DNA from: Candidatus Thiosymbion ectosymbiont of Catanema sp. Cochon2018
GTDB taxonomy: Bacteria > Pseudomonadota > Gammaproteobacteria > Chromatiales > Chromatiaceae
Length of the DNA stretch: 64,000 nt
Reading direction: 5' to 3'
Assembly (NCBI GenBank): GCA_011392765.1
Contig: WYCW01000002.1
Coordinates: 528,917-592,916 of the forward strand
The notes under the pieces were generated by a model that did no database searches, was not told where the DNA came from, and saw nothing but the letters and a program-made list of their open reading frames with translations. Positions within the stretch are counted from its first letter, which is position 1. Every line of letters begins with the position of its first letter. The position numbers and the translations under genes are program-made. Below, piece by piece: positions 1-9,095 of the stretch.

Positions 1-357
1 CACGGGGTTTTCTGGTGCGACCGTCGCGAGCAATGACCAACGTGACGAACTTTGCTGCTGACATCGATTCCGGCAACGTTCTTCGAGCGGTTCCTCGAAG
101 CAAAAAAGGCGCTAGGATCATGACCTGGTTCCCCGACCCTGGACCCTCGCCTACCGACCTTGTGTATGCAGGCTCACGAGCGCAGCTCATGGCCTCGGAT
201 ACTCTCCGGTATGGGCGAAGAGGGCGGGGAGCCAATCTACGGACAGGCTCAAGGCCTCAGGTTGGGACGGCTTCCCCAGGTACTCTTCATCAAATCCTTT
301 TATACCTCATCCTTGGCTTTCCCTTGGAAACAGAACATACAAGAGATTTGGGCGAGT
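1..357 (-). mobile_element. IS110-family left-end relic, reversed
   Basis: This stretch is the reverse complement of the leader of the IS110-family element at 22.4 kb. Translated in the same frame the two match for about 100 residues apart from scattered substitutions. It holds the non-coding left end and the first codons of the transposase; the rest lies outside the window or is lost. The position equivalent to the start codon reads AAG, so it looks inactive. It abuts a REP-like repeat starting near 358. Confidence 0.75.
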
Positions 358-555
358 AGGATGCAGTGAGCGTGGTATACCGTAGCAGGATTACACCAAT
401 TCCGAGCCGCGAACCGCATCGAGATTGGCCCGTGCCCAACATTTATCCCGAGCGAAGCGAGGACAGCTGTTGGAGCACGCCCGCAAAGTGCGGTTCGCGC
501 CTGGCATACAACATGGTGCCGTCCGGAAAGGACAACACACGCTCACCGCATCCTG
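358..555. repeat. REP-like intergenic repeat (GTAGGATGCGGTGAGCG type)
   Basis: Contains the pieces GTAGGATGCAGTGAGCG, AGCAGGATTACACCAA, AACCGCATCGAGATTGG and GGAAAGGACAACACACGCTC. The same order is seen at 7500-7740, and the last part at 22285-22378. The two ends (GGATGC...GCATCC) are complementary, so the unit can fold. IS110-type leaders abut this repeat on both sides, which suggests that it is their target. Confidence 0.7.
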
Positions 556-1764
556 CTCCGCCCACCACCAGCCATGTTCTATTTCAGAATCCGGAAGTAC
601 CTCAAAGGGGTTTGATGGAGAGAAACACCTGGAAATCCCACGACCCCGAGCTGTGCGTAGATTGGCTCCCCGCCCTGCTGCCCTGCCCGCGTGGCTGCAT
701 GCTCGTGGTGAGTTCAGTCGGGGGCCCAGGTGTGACTCTAGCCGCGAGGAGCCACCCATGAACGTTGCCGGGAATTGATGTCAGCCCCATCGACCCACGC
801 TGATCATCAGCCGCGATAGGCGCCGGAAACACCGCGAGACCAAGAATGCCCCAGCCGGTCATGCGACCTTGCGCAACCGCTTGCGTAAGGCACACGTGAG
901 CCGCGTCTGCCTGGAGGCCACCGGCCTCCTATCCTCGACCTAGCCTGGCCCTGGAGGACGCCGGGCTTACCCTCATGTCAACCCCAAGGCCGCCAAACGC
1001 TTTGCAGGCCTTTCCAGACTCACACCGGGCTCGATAAGTCATTACAGTCGGCCGCCTGCGCATGCCCTTCACTGGCAGCGCCCCATTGACGGCCCTGGCT
1101 TATCGCGCCTGCGCGCCGCATCGCCACCCTCGCTCGGACCCAGAAAGCAGAACCAGCGTACACGACAACTGACCCGCCGCTGACGCGGATTTCCTCATCG
1201 CTAGCCTGCAGCAGACCGTTGCCTTCCTGGATGACCATCGAACACCTGCGCCAGCAGGCCGCGACCTCATCGCCACGGTGGGGGCGCGCCGGCACGCCTT
1301 CGACCTGCTGATCACCGTCGCAGATTTGCCGATGCCGGTGCCATCAACTCCTCGGCTGACTGTTGGTCTTGCCCGATGACATGCAGGCCAAACAATGGGT
1401 TGCCATGGCCGGCTCTGTCCCCGACCTTTCAGTCGGCTCCAGCATCGATGAAAGTGCACACTCTCAATGCGGCAACCGCTACCGCCTGGCCCAACCCTTT
1501 ACATGCCCGCTCTCAGCGCCGCACGCCATGATCCCAGCGTCAGGGCCTATTACCACCACCTCATCGAGGATCGCGGCCTCAAAAAGCCAGGCCCTCTGTG
1601 CGTCATGCGTAGCTCCCTGCTCGCCATCCATGCCATGCTCAAGACTCAGGGCCTTCGACAGCAGCCGCTTCTATACCCCACCAGCGCAACTGCCTAATCT
1701 GATTTATGTGCATAAGGTGAATCTTTGGGAATCAGGAGCTAAATTGGACTTGCATCGGAACAGA
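556..1764 (+). mobile_element. Degenerate IS110-family element
   Basis: Full-length but heavily decayed relative of the element at 22.4-23.7 kb. The leader part (about 556-757) keeps the GATTGGCTCCCCGCC block, and the right end keeps GACTTGCATCGGAACAGAGT and TATCTACG. Left flank is the REP-like repeat ending CTCACCGCATCCT; right flank is the CAAGCGGCCAGCAGCTAACT repeat. Many small indels separate it from the other copy. Confidence 0.75.
758..1697 (+). pseudogene. IS110-family transposase relic (DEDD/serine type)
   Basis: Starts with an intact ATG followed by AACGTTGCCGG, equivalent to the N-terminus of the copy at 22.65 kb, then is broken by several frameshifts. Recognisable stretches in different frames include the LEATG region near 915, MQAKQWVAMAG near 1381 and the RAYYHHLIEDRG tail near 1540. 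IS110 transposases combine an N-terminal RuvC-like DEDD domain with a C-terminal serine-containing Tnp20 domain and use a bridge RNA. This copy cannot make an intact protein. Confidence 0.75.
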
Positions 1765-1806
1765 GTATCTACGGCAAGCGGCCAGCAGCTAACTTAATGG
1801 CATTGA
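1765..1806. repeat. CAATGCCATTAAGTTAGCTG repeat
   Basis: The reverse complement reads CAATGCCATTAAGTTAGCTG followed by CTGGCCGCTTG. The same unit stands at 7472-7502 and 22243-22280, with shortened or diverged copies at 24943-24960, 41293-41320 and 50292-50310. In the two long copies it leads into a REP-like repeat, so it is probably one arm of the same mobile or palindromic unit. Confidence 0.6.
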
Positions 1807-1814
1807 TGTGGGAG

Positions 1815-2801
1815 TTACGTGCAAAGTCCCCTCGACCCCTTCACCAACAACCGGCGAATCTCGCTCTCATCACGGCTGGTCAACAGGGTGCGATTTTCAT
1901 GCGGAGTCAGACTATTATCCAGCGCCCGAGCATCATCACCGGCGATGGCATCGCGCAGCGACTGAACAGCGTCACGCAATTTCCGGTAACGGTCTTCGAT
2001 GATGAGGTGCGGATAAAAGGCATAGTGGTCGACCAGTTGTTCGAATCCCTGCCTGCCCGCGTCGGCCTCCTGTTTCAGTTGGAACTCCAATGTCAGGGGG
2101 GCCGTCCGGTGTTCGTCCAAGAGGGCATCGGCGAGCTGTCCCGCGGCACCACCGAGGGCCCCGATGACGAATACGGGGACAGGCTTCTCATTGTTCGGCG
2201 GCACCCGTGAGACCAGGAACTCCTCGAACAGGCCGGGCATGAAGGACGAATAGCCGCTCGGCTTACCGCCCAGCAGGATACGCGCCCGCATCGGCGGTGC
2301 GGGTTCACCCTCCAACGTGGGATGCCCGCCGTAGGTGGAGAGCTCCCGCATACGGGTCAGGCACCGGGAGGCGACCAGCGCCCCCGGCGGATCTGTCTGC
2401 CGATCCTGATCGCGATCGTCCGCAATGCCGGGGAAGCCGGCATCCTCAGGCCGCACCCGCATAAAGTGGCAATCGTTGACCATCTGTGCTTCATCATGCT
2501 TGGCGAGTGCCAAGTAGTGGGGCCAGGCCAAGTAGTTGTAGATCCGCCGCGGCGGTTCCGGTGCTTTCCCCGATAACGGTCCATGCTCGCTGAGCGCGAT
2601 ATCGAATAGTCGTCGGGTAAAACCTCCGGGGCGCAAGTCGCCGCCGTATACGAGACCGATCCTGTCGTCGAGTCGCAGCACGGCGCGGGCGACGGACATC
2701 ATGAGTTCGGTCAGGTGTTCCTTGCCGAGACCGAGCCGTTCCGGATCCGGGCTCTCGGAGATGGAGATACCAATGAGAAATTTTTGACTGTGATTGGTCA
2801 T
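1815..2801 (-). CDS. SLOG-superfamily-like protein, putative nucleotide sensor
   Basis: A 328-residue protein. The segment IGLVYGGDLRPGGFTRRLFD (about residues 48-67) and the preceding N-terminal ISISESPD are typical of the Rossmann-like SLOG/DprA-LOG superfamily, which is proposed to bind or generate nucleotide ligands in conflict systems. A second conserved part, VFVIGALGGAAGQLADALLD, lies near residues 210-230. It is the last gene of a minus-strand group of three, 45 bases after the 199-residue ORF. I recognise the fold type from motifs only; the ligand and role are unknown. A metabolic LOG-like role is an alternative. Confidence 0.55.
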   Translation of the reverse strand: MTNHSQKFLIGISISESPDPERLGLGKEHLTELMMSVARAVLRLDDRIGLVYGGDLRPGGFTRRLFDIALSEHGPLSGKAPEPPRRIYNYLAWPHYLALAKHDEAQMVNDCHFMRVRPEDAGFPGIADDRDQDRQTDPPGALVASRCLTRMRELSTYGGHPTLEGEPAPPMRARILLGGKPSGYSSFMPGLFEEFLVSRVPPNNEKPVPVFVIGALGGAAGQLADALLDEHRTAPLTLEFQLKQEADAGRQGFEQLVDHYAFYPHLIIEDRYRKLRDAVQSLRDAIAGDDARALDNSLTPHENRTLLTSRDESEIRRLLVKGSRGLCT

Positions 2802-2846
2802 GGCATTTGCAGCTCGGCTTCGTCGAATGTCGTGATGCGAACCGGC

Positions 2847-3446
2847 TCAGGCATCCCGCTTCTCCACCAGGGCGCTGGTCTCCGACAGCCATTGTTGCTT
2901 GAGCTGTGGGGGCTCGACCGCCATCACATCGGGTAGCTGGAACTGCTCGGTCAGCTCTTTGGCGGCGTTGCGGCAGAAGCGGCGGACCCTGCGCCAATCC
3001 TCCAACATCTCCCGGAGCCGAGGATAGCCCTGCTGGCGCTCGAACGGCGAGGCCTGCGGAAGGCGTTCACATTCTCGTTTCCACCAATGCCGGTAGCTGG
3101 CCTGCCATTTCTCCAGAAAGGGCCGAATCACGACCTCCAGCAAGGCGGCGATGAAGAACCCGAGATGATTCCGCGCGCCGCCGGCCGCGATCCGTCCGAC
3201 CGGATAGCGACGCATCAATGCGCGCGCCTCGTGGAAGAATGCGTAAAGGGAGTCCAGACTCTGGTCGTAGACCTCGCCGGTGAACACCAGTTCACCGCGA
3301 TCGTTCTCCTTACCCATCAGCGCGACCCGGGAAACCAGCTCGCAGTAAAGCTCCCAGGCGCATTGGCGGTCTTCCTCGCTGAACTCACCGCCGATGCTGA
3401 GGATGCCGAGATTGACATTAAAGGTGCCTTTGGTAAAAACGGGCAT
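2847..3446 (-). CDS. Hypothetical protein, SLOG-gene neighbour
   Basis: 199 residues with a good AGGAGG ribosome site just before ATG. Family not recognised. The N-terminal part contains short hydrophobic strands (NVNLGILSIGGEF) and a cluster of acidic residues; the central part (about 88-110) is hydrophobic, and the C-terminal half is rich in Arg, Trp and charged helix residues. There is no signal peptide or clear catalytic motif. Placed between a PHA-system-like protein and the SLOG-like protein with short gaps, it is probably co-transcribed and may be the partner of the SLOG protein. Confidence 0.6.
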   Translation of the reverse strand: MPVFTKGTFNVNLGILSIGGEFSEEDRQCAWELYCELVSRVALMGKENDRGELVFTGEVYDQSLDSLYAFFHEARALMRRYPVGRIAAGGARNHLGFFIAALLEVVIRPFLEKWQASYRHWWKRECERLPQASPFERQQGYPRLREMLEDWRRVRRFCRNAAKELTEQFQLPDVMAVEPPQLKQQWLSETSALVEKRDA

Positions 3447-3458
3447 AGGGTCCTCCTG

Positions 3459-3734
3459 TCATTTCAGTGCGTTGTCCAACTTCTCATTGATGTCTTTCTC
3501 GATGGTGCCCGCCAGCAATGAGAGGGCCATGCCGAGTTCTATGTCCAGCTCGATGGAGTCGGTGCCGACCTCGAGGGTGCCGGAGGCGCCGGTGCGTCTG
3601 AATATGAGCCGGTTGTCGTTCCACTCGTAGTCGATCTGCAGCTCCTCTCTGAGCGACTGGGCGAACGTTTCCACTTGGGCTCGGGCGTTCTCGAGTCCGA
3701 GTTGGTGAGTCCGCTGGATACGGATGTTTGCCAT
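3459..3734 (-). CDS. Polyhydroxyalkanoic acid system family protein
   Basis: 91 residues. The start MANIRIQRTHQLGLENAR and the overall layout (basic N-terminal strand, RLIFRRTGASG turn, C-terminal LD..L helix) match the small PHA-granule-region family PF09650. Members occur in gammaproteobacteria with or without PHA genes; the molecular role is unsettled. It heads the minus-strand trio, 12 bases before the 199-residue ORF, and is divergent from prfB, with a REP-like hairpin between them. Confidence 0.75.
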   Translation of the reverse strand: MANIRIQRTHQLGLENARAQVETFAQSLREELQIDYEWNDNRLIFRRTGASGTLEVGTDSIELDIELGMALSLLAGTIEKDINEKLDNALK

Positions 3735-3804
3735 GTGGGGATCTTCTTCTGAATGCGGTTGAGTATGGGAAAAACCGGTAGGTTGAGCAAATACGAGGGC
3801 AGGT

Positions 3805-3850
3805 ACAGGGGGTTGCCCCTACGAGGGCAACCACGGGGGGTTGCCCCTAC
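3805..3850. repeat. REP-like hairpin (GTAGGGGCAACCCC type)
   Basis: GGGGGTTGCCCCTACGAGGG is followed by GCAACCACGGGGGGTTGCCC and CTACG. The two GGGTTGCCCCTACG units flank a short complementary spacer. It lies in the divergent promoter region between the minus-strand trio and prfB, so it may affect either message. Confidence 0.6.
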
Positions 3851-3910
3851 GCGGTTCAAATTCGATTACCATTTGCTGTTTGTTACTTTCCGTCTCGGCT
3901 GGAGAAGGTC

Positions 3911-5009
3911 ATGCAAGATATCAACTCTATCGTAGCAAGGATCGGCGACCTCGGGAGGCGCGTTGAGTCTCTCAGGGGGTATCTTTGACTATGCGGAGAA
4001 AAAAGACCGCCTGACGGAGGTCCTACGTGAGCTCGAGGCGCCGGATCTATGGCAGGACCCCGAGCGCGCGCAGGCCATGGGGAAGGAACGGGCCGCCCTG
4101 GAGGCCGTGGTAGCCGATCTCGATGGGCTCGATACGGCGCTGTCCGATGCCGACGATATTCTGGCCCTGGCGGTGGAGGAGGCGGACCCGGAGACGGTCG
4201 ACCTGGTGGTAGCCGACGTGGCGGACTATGAGCGGCGTATCGGCGAGTGGGAGTTCCGCCGCATGTTTTCCGGGGAGATGGACGCCCGGAACGCCTTTCT
4301 GGACGTCCAGTCCGGGTCCGGTGGCACCGAGGCCCAGGATTGGGCCGAGATGTTGCTGCGCATGTATCTGCGGTGGGGGGAGCGGCGCGGCTTCGAGACC
4401 GAGCTGATCGAGGTCTCTCCGGGTGAGGTCGCAGGTATCAAGAGTGCGACCGTCAAGTTCGACGGTGACTATGCCTTCGGTTGGCTGCGCACCGAGATCG
4501 GCGTGCACCGGCTGGTGCGTAAATCCCCCTTCGATTCGGGAAACCGGCGCCATACTTCTTTTGCCGCGGTGTTCGTCGCCCCGGAAGTGGACGACGATGT
4601 GGGGGTGGAGATCAATCCGGTGGATCTGCGCATCGACGTCTACCGCGCCAGCGGGGCCGGCGGCCAGCACGTCAACCGGACCGAGTCGGCGGTGCGGATC
4701 ACCCATCACCCCACCGGGATCGTGGTGCAATGCCAGAATGAGCGCAGTCAGCACAAGAACAAAGCCACGGCCATGAAGCAGCTCAAGGCCAAGCTCTATG
4801 AGCTGGAGGTCCAAAAGCGCCGGGCCGACCAACAGGCGGTGGAAGACACCAAATCCGACATCGGCTGGGGCAGCCAGATTCGCTCCTATGTGCTCGATCA
4901 GTCGCGGATCAAGGACCTACGCACCAATCTGGAGATCGGCAACACCCAATCGGTGTTGGACGGCAATCTGGACCCCTTCATGGAGGCCTGCCTCAAGGGG
5001 GGGCTTTAA
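3911..5009 (+). CDS. prfB: Peptide chain release factor 2 (programmed +1 frameshift)
   Basis: Class I release factor recognising UGA and UAA. Translation starts at ATG 3911 after GGAGAAGG, reads 25 codons to CTT followed by TGA at 3986, then shifts +1 and continues to 5009, giving about 365 residues, the normal length. The GGQ peptidyl-hydrolysis motif is in [15 protein letters not shown], and the SPF tripeptide that selects the stop codon is in RKSPFDSG. The usual partner lysS does not follow; a repeat-rich spacer does. Not a pseudogene: the internal stop is the autoregulatory site. Confidence 0.97.
3971..3989 (+). promoter_or_regulatory. prfB +1 recoding site
   Basis: CTCAGGGGGTATCTTTGAC. 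The Shine-Dalgarno-like AGGGGG sits three bases before the slippery CTT, followed by the in-frame TGA stop and C. This is the classical feedback site: when RF2 is scarce the slow TGA decoding favours slippage of CTT to TTT in the +1 frame. Confidence 0.97.
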
Positions 5010-5489
5010 CCCACATATTTTGCCTGCGCCTGCCGGCAGGTAACCTTGAGCAAGCAAAATCTTCGCGGAAAAGTTAGCCGCAAATCAACGCAAATGGACG
5101 CAAATAAACGCAACAGGATAAAGGACTATCGATGATGGCAAACCAATTGTGATCAATTTGCGTTGATTCGCGTTCATTTGCGGCAAAGACTAAAGTGATT
5201 CAATTCGGACTCGGCATTTTTTCACCACAGAGAACACAGAGAACACAGAGAGCACAGAGAATGGATCTCTTTCCGCTCTCTGTGCTCTCTGTGTCCTCTG
5301 TGGTTCAAATTCCGGAAGCAGAACGCAAATCGGAACCGATTCGATTTGCGTCCATTTGCGTTTATTTGCGGCAAAGGATAAATTCGAACTCGGCATTTTT
5401 TCACCACAGAGAACACAGAGGACACTGAGAAGGGATCTCTTTCCGTTCTCTGTGCTCTCTGTGTCCTCTGTGGTTCAAATGAGACGGCC
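5010..5489. repeat. Dense dyad repeats (CAAATGGACGCAAAT and ACCACAGAG families)
   Basis: No gene seen. CGCAAATCAACGCAAATGGA units at 5072-5110 and 5340-5385 alternate with a reverse-oriented TTGCGTTGATTCGCGTTCAT unit at 5157-5190. Two copies of a hairpin follow (5220-5310 and 5400-5480), each with TTCACCACAGAGAACACAGAG in one arm and TCTCTGTGTCCTCTGTGGTT in the other around a GGATCTCTTTCCG loop. The same families recur at 19.3-19.5, 30.4, 32.1, 35.6, 47.4, 53.9 and 63.4 kb. Confidence 0.85.
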
Positions 5490-5510
5490 GTGGGGTTGGG
5501 GATAAGGGTA

Positions 5511-7409
5511 ATGACGAAAGATCAGCGAAAAATCCTGCTAGCCCTATTGGGCCTGATCGCCGCGGTAGTTGCCGCCATCGGCGGTGACTGGGCGGTGCAT
5601 CTCGCCCTGCCCTATCAAGACAGTTCGATCACGGCCAAGGATGCCGGTGTGGTGAATCAAAACATCCAGTCGAACACCACCACGAATGGTGGCGTGGTGA
5701 GCCGAGACATCCAGGGTTCCACAGTCACGAGTACGGGATCCGGGGACGTCAGCTACGGCCACCAATACAAGGTGGAAGGGGATCTCCATATCGGCATCAC
5801 ACCCGAACAATACGAGGCCGGTCTCAAGCGGCGGGAGCAGGAGGTCACCGAGGAGCTGAAGCAGGCCCATGCCGAGGATCGCCGAATCCTGGAGCAAGAG
5901 AAGGCCGAGATCGAGCGTCGATTGGCGGATACCCAGGCCAGCTACCAGAGCTATGTCAAGGAGCTGGAGAAACGCATCGCGCAGTTGGAAAGCATCCGCG
6001 GCCAGGTCCCCGATAAGCTCCTGGATCAGGCCCGCGCCGCCTTGGCCCGGGGCGACCGGAGCCAGGCGGACCAGCTCTTCGCCCAAATCGAGGCCCGGAC
6101 CGAGGCAGCTATCCAGGCCACCGCTGAGGCCGCCTATCAGAGAAGCCGCATCGCCCTGGACGAGATCCGCTATCGGACGGCTTACAAGCACGCCCAACGG
6201 GCCGTGCGGCTGGCGCCGGAGAACAGCCTCTATCTTGCGGGCGCGGGGGAGCTGGCATATATCCTCGGCGATTACAGAGCCGCCAGGGACTACTTTGAGC
6301 AGACCCTCCCCGGCGCTCTCAACGCCCACGGCGAGGACCATCCTCAGATAGCGATCTATCGCAACAATCTTGGAGAGGCTTGGCGGAAACTCGGGGAGTA
6401 CCACAAGGCCATCGGCTATTTCGAGCAGGCATTGGCGAGCGATCTGAAGACCTATGGCGAGGACCATCCCCGTGTCGCAGCAGGCCGCAACAATCTGGGA
6501 TCGGCCTGGGAGTCACTCGGGGAGTACAAAAAGGCCATCGGCTACTTCGAGCAGGCCTTGGCGAGCGATCTGAACTCCTACGGCGAAGACCATCCCCGTG
6601 TCGCGACAATGCGCAATAATCTGGGATCGGCCTGGTATTCACTCGGGGAGTACCAAAAGGCCATCGGCTATTTGGAGCAGGCATTGGCGAGTGATCTGAA
6701 CTCCTATGGCGAGGACCATCCCGCTGTGGCAAGAGACCGCAACAATCTGGGATCGGCCTGGCATGCACTCGGGGAGTACCACAAGGCCATCGGTTACTTG
6801 GAGCAGGCATTGGCGAGCGATCTGAAGACCCACGGTGAGGACCATCCCGCTGTGGCAAAAGACCGCAACAACCTGGGATCGGCCTGGTATTCACTCGGGG
6901 AGTACAAAAAGGCCATCGGCTACTTCGAGCAGGCCTTGGCCAGCGATCTCAGGATCTACGGCGAGGATCATCCCAAGGTGGCGATAGACCGCAACAACCT
7001 GGGATTGGCCTGGGATTTACTCGGGGAGTACTAAAAGGCCATCGGCTACTACGAGCAGGCATTGGCGAGTGATCTGAAGACCTATGGCGAGGACCATCCC
7101 GCTGTGGCAAGAGACCGCAACAACCTGGGATTGGCCTGGTATTCACTCGGGGAGTACCAAAAGGCCATCGGCTATTTCGAGCAGGCATTGGCGAGCGATC
7201 TGAAGACCTACGGCGAGGACCATCCCGATGTGGCGATAGACCGCAACAATCTGGGATTGGCCTGGGATTCACTCGGGCAGTACGAAAAGGCCATCGGCTA
7301 TTTGGAGCCGGCATTGGCGGTTTTCGAGCGCAAGCTGGGCCCGGGGCATCCGAACACGCGGACTGTGCGGGGGAATCTCGCCGCCGCGCGGGCGGGAGTT
7401 AGGGAATGA
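5511..7409 (+). pseudogene. Membrane-anchored coiled-coil TPR protein, split by a stop codon
   Basis: One reading frame of 632 codons interrupted by TAA at 7032, where the repeat unit elsewhere has CAA. Residues 8-32 form an N-terminal membrane anchor, about 95-165 a charged coiled coil, and about 200 onward a run of 42-residue kinesin-light-chain-type TPR units (YGEDHP, RNNLG, LGEY, KAIGYFEQALASDL). The 126-base units are nearly identical, which implies recent tandem expansion or gene conversion. TPR arrays mediate protein contacts; no partner is visible. The upstream fragment ends cleanly inside the array (507 residues), so a shortened protein could still be made. Confidence 0.8.
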
Positions 7410-7744
7410 TGAGTGATGAATGCGGAATGATGAAAGTTTGTGCTTTTCTCTCGTTCCCAGGCGCCGCGTCACTGCCATTAAGTTAGCTGTTGGCCGCTTG
7501 TCGTAGGATGGACGTAGGATGCGGTGAGCGCAGTATATCGTAGCAGGATTACACCAATCTCGACCGCGAACCGCATCGATGGTGCTACGAGGGGGCGCGA
7601 ACCGCATCAAGGGATGGCCCTGCCCAACATCTTGTTGGGCACGCCCACCATCCAAAGATGCGGTTCGCGCCTGGCGGTGGTGCAGTCCGGAAAGGACAAC
7701 ACACGCTCACCGCATCCTACGGGCTTTGCCCAACCGACGAATCT
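7410..7744. repeat. REP-like repeat block
   Basis: No gene. The CCATTAAGTTAGCTGTTGGC unit (7472-7502) is followed by GTAGGATGCGGTGAGCG, AGCAGGATTACACCAATC and AACCGCATC, then GCCCAACATCTTGTTGGGC and AAGATGCGGTTCGCGCCTGG, ending CTCACCGCATCCTACGGGC. It is the fullest copy of the repeat that flanks the IS110 relics at 0.4 and 22.3 kb and lacks an IS110 insertion, so it may show the empty target. Confidence 0.7.
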
Positions 7745-7836
7745 GCATTAGAACCACGGATAGACACGGATGAACACGGATCATAATCGGTGTTTATCCG
7801 TGTTCATCCGTGTTCATCCGTGTTTATCCGTGGTTC
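7745..7836. repeat. ACCACGGATGAACACGG hairpin
   Basis: AGAACCACGGATAGACACGG on the left arm pairs with TCCGTGTTTATCCGTGGTTC on the right, with an extra repeat of CGTGTTCATC inside. Relatives stand at 19092-19165, 59450-59505 and 63515-63580. Confidence 0.8.
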
Positions 7837-7944
7837 TTCGCCGCGGAGGGTGTCGGGCAGGTTGCGCAATGGATCCGCATGGCGGAAGCGCCGGGCCGAC
7901 GCTATAGTGCCCCTTCCGTTTTCTGACTCTGAGAGCAAGCCATT

Positions 7945-8145
7945 ATGCCCTACCAGAATATCGATGCCTCCCTCTCGGCCGCCGACATGAAGGCCGTCAA
8001 GGATGCCTTCAATACCATACTCAGAAAGCTGCCGTTCCTGGTCAGTCTGACGCCCCAGGAACGCAAGAGTATGTTCAAGGCCGTAGGCTGGGTTGAGGAA
8101 CGAAACCCGGCATTTCGGTTATCCCACGGGAGCATCCAGCTATGA
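7945..8145 (+). pseudogene. Truncated conserved hypothetical, cut by MITE fragment
   Basis: The first about 46 residues (MPYQNIDASLSAADMK to ERKSMFKA) resemble a conserved hypothetical family with a SLTPQERKSMFK motif. The rest, GWVEERNPAF, is encoded by a fragment of the GTAGGCTGGGTTGAGG repeat (8083-8115), so the gene has lost its C-terminal two thirds. Its stop overlaps the vapB start at 8142. Function unknown. Confidence 0.65.
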
Positions 8146-8402
8146 GTCAAATCGCCGAACTGTTCACCGACGGGCGGAGTCAGGCAGTGCGCCTGCCTGC
8201 CGCCTATCGATTCGACGCCAAAGAGGTGTTCATCCGCCGCGACCCGGCGACCGGTGATGTGATCCTGTCGCGCAGGCCGGCGACTTGGGACGATTTCTTC
8301 ACCCTCCTCGAGGGCGCCGAGGTGCCGGCCGATTTCCTGGATGCGGACGAGCGCCAGCAGGGATTCCAAGCGCGTGATCCCATTGCGGGGTGGACGGAAT
8401 GA
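8142..8402 (+). CDS. vapB: VapB-type antitoxin (AbrB/VagC-like)
   Basis: 86 residues. N-terminal swapped-hairpin AbrB-type DNA-binding region: TDGRSQAVRLPAAYRF is the diagnostic part, followed by FIRRDPATGDVILSRRP. The C-terminal tail would bind and block the toxin. A GGGAG ribosome site precedes ATG at 8142. The stop overlaps the vapC start in an ATGA junction, the usual coupling of these operons, so expression is probably autoregulated. Confidence 0.88.
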   Translation: MSQIAELFTDGRSQAVRLPAAYRFDAKEVFIRRDPATGDVILSRRPATWDDFFTLLEGAEVPADFLDADERQQGFQARDPIAGWTE

Positions 8403-8785
8403 GCCAGTATATGCTCGATACCAACACGGTAAGTCATCTGCTCAAACAACATCCAGTAGTGGCAAAACGGGTGCAAACGGCATCAATGGTATCTCTCTGC
8501 GTGTCTGCGATCACCGCTGGTGAACTCCGGTTCGGTTTGGCAAAACGGCCGGATGCGAAGCGGCTTGGCCTTGTTGTAAGGGAGTTCCTACGGCGCGTCG
8601 ATGTGCTGCCCTGGAACCACACTATCGCGGAGTGTTATGGGACAGTGCGCGCCGCTATGGAACGTCGGGGCAGGATACTGGCGCCGCTCGATCTGCTGAT
8701 CGCCGCCCACGCGCTTGGCGTCGGCGCGGTGCTGGTAACCAACGACCAAACCTTCGGACAAATCCCCGACCTGACGATTATCTAA
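8399..8785 (+). CDS. vapC: VapC PIN-domain ribonuclease toxin
   Basis: 128 residues. PIN fold with conserved acidic positions in MLDTNTVSHLL (Asp near 6), the TAGELRFGL helix (Glu near 42), LAPLDLLIAAHAL (Asp near 99) and VLVTNDQTF (Asp near 118). VapC enzymes cleave tRNA or rRNA. It overlaps vapB by four bases. ATG at 8399 was chosen over the earlier in-frame codon because of the ATGA coupling and the normal length. The operon looks complete. Confidence 0.9.
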   Translation: MSQYMLDTNTVSHLLKQHPVVAKRVQTASMVSLCVSAITAGELRFGLAKRPDAKRLGLVVREFLRRVDVLPWNHTIAECYGTVRAAMERRGRILAPLDLLIAAHALGVGAVLVTNDQTFGQIPDLTII

Positions 8786-8872
8786 AAAAAGAAGAAACCT
8801 GACTAGTTCCAACCTTTCTCTCCTGGGTAATCCAATTAACTCTGCCGTTAATTCTTCAATATTTCTTTGCAT
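8786..8872 (-). pseudogene. Truncated addiction-module antitoxin
   Basis: Starts at ATG 8872 behind GGGAGG and encodes MQRNIEELTAELIGLPRRER, then LELVRFLLFLD, the N-terminal part of an addiction-module component family antitoxin. It then runs into vapC antisense and has no natural end, so the vapBC segment probably replaced its remainder. Confidence 0.5.
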
Positions 8873-9095
8873 GTCTTGGAACCTCCCGGTGGGAGACGAA
8901 ATGTAATTGTCAGGTCCTGGGCAATTATACACCAAAGTGATTACTCATCCCCGCGTAGGCGGCTACATCGATGGCGAATTCGATGTTGGGCACGGGCTAT
9001 CCACTGATGTGGTTCGTGGCCTGCTGTGCATTCCTGCACAGCCAGGCGCTCACCACATCATACGCCCAAACCTGCGAACCTACCCGCAATATAAA
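8873..9095. other. No gene recognised
   Basis: Spacer between the truncated antitoxin and the 99 bp MITE. It contains GATGTTGGGCACGGGC, related to the GTTGGGCACGCCC part of the REP-like repeats. ORFs here have no recognisable family. Confidence 0.4.

Noticed and set aside
4047..4832. 261-codon minus ORF within prfB
   Set aside because: Antisense shadow of a well-established gene.
6319..7320. Regular 126 bp direct repeats resembling an array
   Set aside because: They encode 42-residue TPR units in one frame, with no variable spacers; not CRISPR.
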